Assembly (NCBI GenBank): GCA_011046295.1
Contig: DSAV01000003.1
Span: 1 to 20,233, forward strand
Length of the DNA stretch: 20,233 nucleotides
Direction of reading: 5' to 3'
Source of the DNA: Deltaproteobacteria bacterium
Lineage (GTDB): Bacteria > Desulfobacterota > Syntrophia > Syntrophales > Smithellaceae
Shown piece after piece: positions 8,089 to 14,866 of the stretch; position 1 is the stretch's first letter, and every line of letters begins with the position of its first letter. The notes under the pieces are model-generated. The model did no database searches. It saw only the letters and a list, made by a program, of their open reading frames with translations, and had not been told where the DNA came from. A program made the position numbers and the translations under genes.

Positions 8089-9072
8089 TTGAAGCAGCGG
8101 ATTAAAAACGCAGCAAAGGAAGATATTTCTTTTCCGAATCATAATTTGATCAAAACTCTTTGCGGTGAAAATGACAAAAATCTTAGGCTTATGGAAAACC
8201 TTGAAAAGGTAAAAATAAGGGCTTGGGGAAATAATCTTTCCATTTCCGGAAAAGACAGCAATGTACACACTATCAGCTCCATGCTGCGGCAGCTCTATTC
8301 CATAATGGACAAAGGCTGGCGCATCCAGCCGGCTGATATTGACTACGCTCACCGAATTATTTCTGAAGATATCAATTTTGATCTGTCCAGCATTTTCCTC
8401 GACACTGTATTCATTTCTTCCCAAAAAAGAATTATTACCCCTAAAAGCATAGCGCAAAAACTCTACATAGAACACATGCGCAACTTTGATATGGTTTTTG
8501 CCATTGGTCCCGCCGGCACAGGAAAAACATATCTCGCGATGGCCATGGCCGTATCATATCTGCTGGAAAAGAAAATTCAGCGCATCATCCTGGCACGACC
8601 GGCTGTGGAAGCAGGTGAAAAACTTGGTTTTTTGCCGGGAGACATGGCGGAAAAAGTGAATCCATATCTTCGCCCTTTATATGACGCCCTTTACGATATG
8701 ATTGACATGGAGCGGGCAGGCGCCTTGATCAGCAAGGGATTGATCGAAGTCGCACCTCTTGCCTTCATGCGCGGACGCACACTCAACGACTCTTTTGTTA
8801 TTTTGGATGAAGCTCAAAATACCACATCTGAACAAATGAAAATGTTTTTGACAAGGTTAGGTTTCGGTTCTAAAGCAATAATTACCGGCGACATTACTCA
8901 GGTGGATTTGCCCGGCGACAAAAACTCCGGCTTGATTGAGGCGCAGCGGATTTTAAAAAGAATAGAAAATATACGCTTTGTTTATTTTTCCGATATTGAT
9001 GTTGTCCGCCACCCACTGGTCAGTGACATTATAAAAGCCTACGCCGTCATGGATAAACAAAAAAAAGAATAA
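8089..9072 (+). CDS. PhoH family ATPase (YbeZ-like)
   Basis: A 327-residue PhoH protein. Residues 20-80 match the N-terminal KH-like segment of the family (LCGENDKNLRLMENLEKVKIRAWGNNLSISG). The ATPase core has Walker A GPAGTGKT (140-147), the ARPAVEAGEKLGFLPGD stretch, Walker B VILDEAQN (237-244) and the TGDITQ sensor. It begins with TTG. This start is needed to include the conserved N-terminus, and GAGG lies 11 bases upstream. YbeZ is an RNA-linked NTPase that partners YbeY, and the ybeY gene is two genes downstream here. Next in the same direction is the HD-domain membrane protein after 23 bases. Confidence 0.94.
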   Translation: MKQRIKNAAKEDISFPNHNLIKTLCGENDKNLRLMENLEKVKIRAWGNNLSISGKDSNVHTISSMLRQLYSIMDKGWRIQPADIDYAHRIISEDINFDLSSIFLDTVFISSQKRIITPKSIAQKLYIEHMRNFDMVFAIGPAGTGKTYLAMAMAVSYLLEKKIQRIILARPAVEAGEKLGFLPGDMAEKVNPYLRPLYDALYDMIDMERAGALISKGLIEVAPLAFMRGRTLNDSFVILDEAQNTTSEQMKMFLTRLGFGSKAIITGDITQVDLPGDKNSGLIEAQRILKRIENIRFVYFSDIDVVRHPLVSDIIKAYAVMDKQKKE

Positions 9073-9095
9073 TTCAAAAAACGGCGAATAAAACA

Positions 9096-11453
9096 ATGAT
9101 GTTCATCACAGCAACAAAAAATAAAATATCGCACTTAGCCGATAAACTGCAAGAAAAGTATAAAAAAATTATCAGTCTTTTGAACAACAGCAGTTTTCAA
9201 AAATGGAGCATTGTTACCATTCTCAGTCTGGTCATGGCTCTGATTCTGGCGCCGGAAATTCATTTTTCTTCACCCACTTTTCACGAGGGAATGATCGCGG
9301 AGCATGACATCAAAGCAGACCGTGAATTTCTTGTCGAAGACCAAAAAGCAACCAAAAAAAGACGGGAAGAAGCTCAACAAAGTGTTTTGCCGGTTTACGA
9401 TTACGACAGCAATCTTGCCGCTGCCATCAGAACAAAAATTTACAAAGCTTTTTTTGCGTCCTTTCGGGAATTAAAAAATGTTCAGGCTATACACAAAGAA
9501 AATGATTCCCTGTCCGACATGCCGGTTTCGCAAAAAAGAAAACGAAAGCTGGAAACAAATCTCGGTATTACCCTGTCCGTTGAAGAATTCTATGTCCTGC
9601 GCCAGAAGCAATTTTCTCCGGCCCTGCAGCGCAACATTTACCGTGTAATTTCTTATTTCTATGAAGACAAATATCTTACCAGCGTTCCACTGAGCAAAAA
9701 CGAAATGGATACCGGAATCACCGTAAGGGATGTCAACACTCAGGAAGAAGAGGACATCAACGACTTATCGGCTATCCTCAATATTCAGGAAATTGACACA
9801 TTACTTCAACAAAGGGTCAATTCCATCTTCAGGTCAGATAATTACGCGACCAGAAGAGCAATTTTTTCCGTTACCAAAAAATTAATCGAACCGAATCTTA
9901 CGTTCAATAAAGATACAACAGAAAAGAAAAAACTCGCCGCGATGGAAGAAGTAAAGCCGACTCTTTTCAAAGTGCAAAATAATGAAATGATTGTTCGGGA
10001 AGGAGAAAAAATAGGATACAACACGCTGCTCAAGCTTGAGGCCTTTTACAAAACCACGGGAGACGACAAATTCTCCGCGTTTGCGGTTTTTGTGGGAATT
10101 TTCTTAACCGCCCTTTTCCTCTCCATAATTTTATACTTCTGGCGCACCAGAAACTGGGTTAAACCTTCCAACCGGACTAATCTTGATTTTCTGATAATGG
10201 GCATACTTGCCATAATACAAGTAGTTTTCGTTAAAGTGGGTATTTTTATTTCTCTGGCTATCAGCAGGGCTTTCCCCTCCATACCGCCGGATGCCTTTTT
10301 TTTCGCCATTCCTTTTGCCTTCGGGGCCGTCATCATTGCTGTTTTAATAAACAGAAATATCGCCATGATTCTTGGCATTTTCATCGCCTTTTTAATCGCT
10401 TTTCTTTTTAATGAAAGAATCGCCATGCCTCTTTACTGTTTTCTTGGTTCGATTGCGGCGTCTTATCGTGTTGTTCGCAGCCATCAACGTTCCGCTTTTC
10501 TCAGAGTCGGCGTATTTTTAGGTCTTATTAACATGGCGGCAATTATTTGCATCAATTTTCTTACCGGCAATCTATTTAACGACCTATTGATAAGACTCGC
10601 CATGGGATTTATCGGAGGAATATTAACCGGCATATTGGTAGCCGGCATCACCCCCATTTTCGAAAGCCTGTTCGGTTACATAACCGACATAAGACTTCTG
10701 GAACTGGGCAATCTCAACCAGCCGCTTTTCCAGCAAATGATTATCGAAGCACCGGGTACTTATCATCACAGCATTATTGTCGCTTCACTTGTCGAAACTG
10801 CGGCTGAAGCTATCGGGGCAAATTCGCTTTTGGCAAAAGTAAGCGCTTATTATCACGATATCGGCAAGCTGACCAAGCCCCAATACTTTATCGAAAACCA
10901 AAACGACATTCAAAACAGGCACGACAACCTTTCCCCAAAAATGAGCAGCCTGGTAATTATCTCGCATGTAAAAGACGGTTGTGAGCTGGCGGCAAAACAG
11001 AAACTCGGGCAGCAAATTATAAACATTATTCGCGAGCATCACGGCACAAGCATAGTCAGTTACTTTTATGACAAGGCAAAAAAGAATTCTAACAGGGGCA
11101 CAAATAAACTATCAGAAAACGATTTCCGTTATCCGGGACCGAAGCCTCAAACCAAAGAAGCCGGCCTGGTCATGCTGGGAGACATTATAGAAGCTTCTTC
11201 ACGCACACTTTCCAACCCGACACCGGCCAGAATACGCTCCCTGGTGCGGGAAAGAATAGAGAGTGTCTATACGGACGGACAACTTGACGAGTGTGAATTG
11301 ACGCTGAAAAACCTTAACACGATAGGTGAAGCTTTTATAAAAATTCTGACCGGAATATTTCACCACCGCATAGACTACCCCACAACACCCAAAAAAGAAA
11401 CAAATGGCAAAAAAGAAACCAAAGAACCTGCAGATAAAAAACAATCAAAATAA
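9096..11453 (+). CDS. 7TM receptor-type HD hydrolase (YqfF/PgpH family)
   Basis: A 785-residue membrane phosphohydrolase. The order is: an N-terminal TM helix (about 38-52), a large extracytoplasmic domain (60-325), a block of about seven TM helices (328-520), and a cytoplasmic HD domain. HD metal/catalytic residues are seen at H557-H558 (GTYHHSII), H587-D588 (YYHDIGK) and H648-H649 (REHHG). In Listeria PgpH the same architecture hydrolyses cyclic di-AMP, with the outer domain sensing a signal; the same activity here is family inference, and no diadenylate cyclase gene is in the window. The C-terminal tail is lysine-rich and overlaps the ybeY start by 50 bases. An alternative ATG follows at 9099. 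The neighbours phoH and ybeY are the usual operon partners. Confidence 0.93.
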   Translation: MMFITATKNKISHLADKLQEKYKKIISLLNNSSFQKWSIVTILSLVMALILAPEIHFSSPTFHEGMIAEHDIKADREFLVEDQKATKKRREEAQQSVLPVYDYDSNLAAAIRTKIYKAFFASFRELKNVQAIHKENDSLSDMPVSQKRKRKLETNLGITLSVEEFYVLRQKQFSPALQRNIYRVISYFYEDKYLTSVPLSKNEMDTGITVRDVNTQEEEDINDLSAILNIQEIDTLLQQRVNSIFRSDNYATRRAIFSVTKKLIEPNLTFNKDTTEKKKLAAMEEVKPTLFKVQNNEMIVREGEKIGYNTLLKLEAFYKTTGDDKFSAFAVFVGIFLTALFLSIILYFWRTRNWVKPSNRTNLDFLIMGILAIIQVVFVKVGIFISLAISRAFPSIPPDAFFFAIPFAFGAVIIAVLINRNIAMILGIFIAFLIAFLFNERIAMPLYCFLGSIAASYRVVRSHQRSAFLRVGVFLGLINMAAIICINFLTGNLFNDLLIRLAMGFIGGILTGILVAGITPIFESLFGYITDIRLLELGNLNQPLFQQMIIEAPGTYHHSIIVASLVETAAEAIGANSLLAKVSAYYHDIGKLTKPQYFIENQNDIQNRHDNLSPKMSSLVIISHVKDGCELAAKQKLGQQIINIIREHHGTSIVSYFYDKAKKNSNRGTNKLSENDFRYPGPKPQTKEAGLVMLGDIIEASSRTLSNPTPARIRSLVRERIESVYTDGQLDECELTLKNLNTIGEAFIKILTGIFHHRIDYPTTPKKETNGKKETKEPADKKQSK

Positions 11454-11880
11454 AATCAGCATAAATGTGCGTAAAATCCGCGCTTCTTTGCAAAACATCA
11501 TGCGCGCGCTGGATTGCCTTGATGTGGAGCTGAGTATTTCCTTGGTTGATGATGAACAAATAAAAAATATCAATAAACAATACCTCGGAAAAAATAAGCC
11601 AACCAATGTTCTTTCATTTTCCATGCGAGAAAACGAATATGGCGATATCAATCCTCATATTTTAGGCGATATTGTTATTTCTGCGGAAACCGCGCAAAAA
11701 GACGCTTTAAAAGGCGGGCTTACGCTCGCGCAGGAAATAGATTATTTGCTTATCCACGGCCTTTTGCACCTGCTGGGGTATGATCATGAAGAAGCGGGCA
11801 AGGACGAGGCAATAAAAATGAGAAGGAAGGAAAAAGAACTTTTTCACGCAATACACGGTAAAATTACAAGATTATACTGA
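11404..11880 (+). CDS. ybeY: Endoribonuclease YbeY, 16S rRNA maturation
   Basis: A 158-residue protein with the family's metal site HGLLHLLGYDH (118-128; H118, H122, H128), preceded by NKPTNVLSF (64-72) and LGDIVIS (87-93). YbeY is a single-strand-specific endoribonuclease acting in 16S rRNA 3'-end processing and ribosome quality control. Length is usual for the family. The ATG at 11404 lies inside the last 50 bases of the HD-protein gene, giving translational coupling. A GTG at 11467 is a possible later start, but it would remove the first 21 residues, including some of the family-typical N-terminal strand. Together with phoH it forms the conserved phoH-yqfF-ybeY group. Confidence 0.95.
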   Translation: MAKKKPKNLQIKNNQNKISINVRKIRASLQNIMRALDCLDVELSISLVDDEQIKNINKQYLGKNKPTNVLSFSMRENEYGDINPHILGDIVISAETAQKDALKGGLTLAQEIDYLLIHGLLHLLGYDHEEAGKDEAIKMRRKEKELFHAIHGKITRLY

Positions 11881-11906
11881 ATGAAATTTGTCCTGGAGCG
11901 CAGTGC

Positions 11907-11935
11907 TTGACAGCCGATATTTTTTCCCTTAGTAT
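11907..11935 (+). promoter_or_regulatory. Sigma70-type promoter for the SDR/DUF169 operon
   Basis: Consensus TTGACA at 11907-11912, a 17-base spacer, and TAGTAT at 11930-11935 (4 of 6 to the -10). Predicted start near 11942, leaving a leader of about 67 bases before the ATG at 12009. Confidence 0.6.
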
Positions 11936-11945
11936 TCATAGACAT

Positions 11946-11973
11946 AATTGAAATAATCAGCTTATTATCAATT
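11946..11973 (+). promoter_or_regulatory. Operator-like dyad in the SDR leader
   Basis: Outer arms AATTGA (11946-11951) and TCAATT (11968-11973), and inner arms AATAA (11952-11956) and TTATT (11962-11966), surround a 5-base centre TCAGC; one A at 11967 is bulged. That is 11 pairs of dyad symmetry. It begins about 4 bases after the predicted transcription start, a typical repressor-operator position. It could also fold as a weak AU-rich hairpin in the mRNA leader. Confidence 0.5.
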
Positions 11974-11995
11974 GGTTTATATATTTTAAAAACGC

Positions 11996-12002
11996 AGGAG
12001 GT
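11996..12002 (+). promoter_or_regulatory. Strong ribosome binding site of the SDR gene
   Basis: AGGAGGT lies 6 bases before the ATG at 12009. It is the best Shine-Dalgarno match in the window and fixes the start. Confidence 0.85.
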
Positions 12003-12008
12003 AACATA

Positions 12009-12761
12009 ATGGAATTGAATTTAAAAGGCAAAGTCGCTCTTATCACCGGTGGAAGCCGCGGTATCGGCCGCGCCACGGCGCTCGGTATGGCCGAAGCGGG
12101 AGCGGATATAGCTATTGCCAGCCGCAAACTTCCCGATTTGGAAAACGTGGCCGAAGAAATAAAAGGCCTGGGTAAAAAATGCCTGCCGGTGGCGACCCAC
12201 GTTGGAAAACTTGATGAAATAAACAATCTTGTAAAAAAAGTTGTGGATGAATTCGGCCGGATCGATATACTGGTAAATAATGCAGCTACGAACCCGACCA
12301 TGGCCGCGGCGATAGATATTGATGACCGCGCATGGGATTCGATCATGAACCTTAACCTCAAAGGTTTATTTTTCCTCAGCCAGGCTGTAGCAAAATTAAT
12401 GAAAGAAAAAGGCGGGGGGAAGATTGTTAACGTCGCTTCCATTGCCGGTATTACCCCGGACATACTTCCCGTTTATTCGATAAGCAAAGCCGGCGTGATT
12501 ATGGCCACCAAAGTTATGGCTCAGCAATGGGCTCCGTACAATATCAGGGTAAACACTCTTGCTCCGGGACTTACCAAAACGAAATTCAGCGAACCGCTGT
12601 GGAGCAATCCGAATATACTTAACATGGCAATGAGCAGAACGCCTTTGGGCAGGCCGGCTGAACCGGACGAAATGGTGGGAGCCATCATATTTCTCGCTTC
12701 CGACGTGTCAAGTTACATAACCGGGCAGGTTATTGCTGTCGACGGCGGAGTGACTATTTAA
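12009..12761 (+). CDS. Short-chain dehydrogenase/reductase (FabG-like)
   Basis: A 250-residue classical SDR with every hallmark: nucleotide-binding TGGSRGIG (13-20), NNAATNP (90-96), catalytic S144, Y156 and K160 (YSISK), and the C-terminal SSYITGQVIAVDGG. An arginine after the second strand (ASRK, R39) suggests NADP(H), as in other classical SDRs; this is inference. The substrate cannot be read from the sequence: 3-oxoacyl-ACP-like, steroid/alcohol and DHRS4-like reductases share this shape. It has its own promoter, a leader dyad and a strong ribosome site, and is followed 24 bases later by a DUF169 gene. The pair therefore probably serves one regulated pathway rather than core fatty acid synthesis. 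Confidence 0.93.
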   Translation: MELNLKGKVALITGGSRGIGRATALGMAEAGADIAIASRKLPDLENVAEEIKGLGKKCLPVATHVGKLDEINNLVKKVVDEFGRIDILVNNAATNPTMAAAIDIDDRAWDSIMNLNLKGLFFLSQAVAKLMKEKGGGKIVNVASIAGITPDILPVYSISKAGVIMATKVMAQQWAPYNIRVNTLAPGLTKTKFSEPLWSNPNILNMAMSRTPLGRPAEPDEMVGAIIFLASDVSSYITGQVIAVDGGVTI

Positions 12762-12772
12762 CTTTAAAATTT

Positions 12773-12777
12773 GGAGA
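12773..12777 (+). promoter_or_regulatory. Ribosome binding site that decides the DUF169 start
   Basis: GGAGA sits 8 bases before the ATG at 12786. The in-frame TTG at 12771 and ATG at 12777 overlap or abut this site and so cannot use it. Confidence 0.7.
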
Positions 12778-12785
12778 TGAAACAT

Positions 12786-13559
12786 ATGCCGGCATGGGAA
12801 AAAATAGCACAAGAGTTTAAGTCTTTGTTAAAGCTAAAAACAGAACCGGTTGCCTTCCGGTGTCTGGATAAAGCTGAAGAGTTGGACAAAATAAAAAATG
12901 TGGTGCGTCTGAACCGGGGCTTCACTTACTGCCAGGTTCCATTTCTGGCCAGAGTTTTAGGACAAACAATAGGTATTACCAAGAAAGACCCTATCGGTAT
13001 TCGCTGCACCCGCTTACACGGTCTGCGTGAAGCAACCGATAAAAGCATGCAGGCGGAAGCGGAAATGCTCTCCCAAACCTGGTTTGCATCCCCGGCCGAC
13101 GCCATGAGGCAGCAGCGCGAAACACCGCGCCTTCCGGTATGTGAAACCATAGTCACCGCCCCGTTAGTCAAGGATAAATTCGAGCCGGAAGTTGTCTCCA
13201 TATACGGCAATCCCGCCCAGATTATGATGATATTATGCGGAATGCAGAAAGAAAAATACGAACGCTTCCAGTTCTTTTTTATCGGCGAAGGCGCCTGCGC
13301 TGATTCTCTTGTGCAATGCTATGTCACCGGCAAACCGGCGCTGGCAATACCCTGCTTCGGCGAAAGATCGATGGGACAGGTAACAGATGATGAAATTATT
13401 GTCTCTCTGCCTCCTTCAGAGTTGGAACGCGCCATCTCCGGGATGAAGAAACTTGCCAAGATCGGTTTTAATTATCCTGTGACATATATTGGAGGTTTAA
13501 CCGATCCTACCTCAGTTCTATCCCAGTTTTATCCTTCAGCTAAAAATAATAATAATTAA
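12786..13559 (+). CDS. DUF169 domain protein, function unknown
   Basis: A 257-residue soluble protein of the uncharacterised DUF169 family. Recognisable stretches are EPVAF (20-24), GFTYCQVPFLAR (46-56), DPIGIRCTRLHGL (68-80), GNPAQIMMI (141-149), GEGACADS (167-174) and PCFGERSMGQVTDDEI (189-204). Eight cysteines (26, 49, 74, 119, 151, 171, 178, 190) are unusual for the size, and several fall in the conserved stretches, so metal, cluster or thiol chemistry is possible but unproven. No signal peptide or TM helix is seen. It follows the SDR gene by 24 bases in one transcript. The start is set at 12786 because of GGAGA 8 bases upstream; upstream in-frame TTG (12771) and ATG (12777) have no room for a ribosome site. 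Confidence 0.85.
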   Translation: MPAWEKIAQEFKSLLKLKTEPVAFRCLDKAEELDKIKNVVRLNRGFTYCQVPFLARVLGQTIGITKKDPIGIRCTRLHGLREATDKSMQAEAEMLSQTWFASPADAMRQQRETPRLPVCETIVTAPLVKDKFEPEVVSIYGNPAQIMMILCGMQKEKYERFQFFFIGEGACADSLVQCYVTGKPALAIPCFGERSMGQVTDDEIIVSLPPSELERAISGMKKLAKIGFNYPVTYIGGLTDPTSVLSQFYPSAKNNNN

Positions 13560-13609
13560 TAAATTCAGTTTTGTTGTGATTTGCAGATAAAGATAATTTT
13601 AAAAAATAC

Positions 13610-13638
13610 TTGAACAAAAACCGCGCTTTGGGTATAAT
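13610..13638 (+). promoter_or_regulatory. Near-consensus promoter directly abutting the transglycosylase start codon
   Basis: TTGAAC (13610-13615), a 17-base spacer and a perfect TATAAT (13633-13638). The ATG at 13645 begins only 6 bases after the -10, at the expected +1, so the mRNA would have no 5' leader. Confidence 0.7.
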
Positions 13639-13644
13639 AACAAC

Positions 13645-14262
13645 ATGTTTATAAAATTGCATGTTTCAGGAAATAGACATATCAGAAAGATTATCACAGT
13701 CTTCTTGGCTTTTTTCGTTCTTTCTTCAGCCCCTGTTTGCTTTGCTGATATTTATAAATACATTGACGAAGAGGGTGTTTTGCATTTAACAAACGTGCCC
13801 TCCATTCCCAATGCCCGGTACGTGCTGGTTCTCAAGGAAAAGCGCGTTCATTTCAAATCTGATATTGACATAAACAAATACGATCACATAATCAGCAATA
13901 TCTCAAAAAAATTTAAGGTTGACCCGGCTTTAATTAAGGCGGTAATCAAGGCGGAATCCAACTTTGATCATAAAGCAGTTTCACCGGTAGGTGCCCAGGG
14001 CTTAATGCAGCTGATGCCAGCCACGGCATACGCTCTGCAGGTGGAAGACGTTTTCATCCCGGAAAATAATATTGAAGGGGGAGTTCGCTACCTGCGTTAT
14101 CTTCTTAATACTTATAAAAACGATTTAACGCTGGCTTTGGCCGCGTACAATGCCGGAGAAACAGCGGTGGCACGCTACAACAACAACGTGCCGCCTTTCC
14201 GCGAGACTCAAAATTACATCAGGCGTGTTTTGAGTTACTATGACGAGTTCAAAAAAAAATAA
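13645..14262 (+). CDS. Exported lytic transglycosylase (DUF4124 + SLT domain)
   Basis: A 205-residue murein hydrolase. Residues 1-34 are a signal peptide with a long basic n-region, cleaved after CFA (34). The cysteine at 32 lacks a lipobox, so it is probably soluble and periplasmic. A DUF4124 segment (35-57, DIYKYIDEEGVLHLTN) is followed by the goose-type lysozyme-like SLT fold (about 82-195): catalytic E104 in KAESNFD, GLMQLMP (119-125) and AAYNAG (166-171). It cleaves the MurNAc-GlcNAc bond, forming 1,6-anhydro-muropeptides. It is monocistronic, with a near-consensus promoter that leaves no 5' leader. No in-frame ATG or supported alternative start lies between there and the hydrophobic core. 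Its stop is one base from the stop of the convergent HhH gene. Confidence 0.93.
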   Translation: MFIKLHVSGNRHIRKIITVFLAFFVLSSAPVCFADIYKYIDEEGVLHLTNVPSIPNARYVLVLKEKRVHFKSDIDINKYDHIISNISKKFKVDPALIKAVIKAESNFDHKAVSPVGAQGLMQLMPATAYALQVEDVFIPENNIEGGVRYLRYLLNTYKNDLTLALAAYNAGETAVARYNNNVPPFRETQNYIRRVLSYYDEFKKK

Positions 14263-14263
14263 A

Positions 14264-14866
14264 TTAATCATCGTTTTCATCAACATAAAGATACCTTCGA
14301 AAACCGGCCACCCTTTTATCTTTTATTCCCTTAATCTGCGTTAGCTCTTCCATATCTCTGAATTTTCCCAATCTTTCACGAAGTTCTATTATTTTTTTTG
14401 CCGTCGCCTCGCCAATACCCCTGACATAAATCAATTCTTCCCTGCTTGCCTTGTTTATATCCAAACGCATCCCCAAGGCGATTCTGTGCTGGGCGCTCAT
14501 TTCGGAGACAATAATTTCTTTTTCCCGCTCCTCTCCTTTAAAAACTATTCTCATTCCATCTGCGAGCAGAAAGTCCTCTGCGGGCAATGTTTCGAAACCT
14601 GCCTCTTGGAAAAACTGATATGATGAAATACCCGACGAAATAAAGTAAATTCCTTGCGTTTTCTCATTTTCCACGATTTCAACAGATATAGAATCAGCAA
14701 ATTGTTCGCTGAACTTGGGAAGGTTGTAATTAAAATTAGAACAAGCAAGGTAAAAAAAATAAAAAAAGGGGATAACCGCCAATATCATACTTAAAGCGAT
14801 TATGCCCCTTATTTGATTGTCTGAAATAAACTGTGGGTTATTTCTTTTTTTCCAATCCAAATGCAT
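14264..14866 (-). CDS. ComEA-like membrane-anchored helix-hairpin-helix protein
   Basis: A 200-residue protein: a short cytoplasmic N-terminus, one TM helix (about 21-40), a central domain of about 85 residues (45-130), then a tandem HhH DNA-binding module (135-190) with LDINKASREELIYVRGIG (135-152) and IKGIKDKRVAGFRRY. ComEA proteins bind incoming double-stranded DNA outside the inner membrane for uptake; the topology here fits. The central part has the feel of a SLBB-like fold, but I cannot confirm it. No other competence gene is in view, so function in DNA uptake is inference. The ATG at 14866 overlaps the aspartate kinase end by 29 bases. A TTG at 14887 would add seven residues but has GGAG only one base away. 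Confidence 0.85.
   Translation of the reverse strand: MHLDWKKRNNPQFISDNQIRGIIALSMILAVIPFFYFFYLACSNFNYNLPKFSEQFADSISVEIVENEKTQGIYFISSGISSYQFFQEAGFETLPAEDFLLADGMRIVFKGEEREKEIIVSEMSAQHRIALGMRLDINKASREELIYVRGIGEATAKKIIELRERLGKFRDMEELTQIKGIKDKRVAGFRRYLYVDENDD

Noticed and set aside
8017..8475. 152-codon minus-strand frame overlapping the phoH start
   Set aside because: It is antisense to the conserved PhoH N-terminus and has no recognisable domain.
11881..11906. Terminator after ybeY
   Set aside because: No stem longer than 3 pairs followed by a T-tract was found before the SDR promoter.
12009..12761. Assigning the SDR as FabG of fatty acid synthesis
   Set aside because: The motifs are generic to classical SDRs. 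No fab genes adjoin it, and it has its own regulated-looking promoter with a DUF169 partner.
13735..13750. Lipoprotein signal on the transglycosylase (Cys32)
   Set aside because: The residues before the cysteine (SAPV) do not fit a lipobox, and CFA followed by D fits ordinary signal peptidase cleavage.
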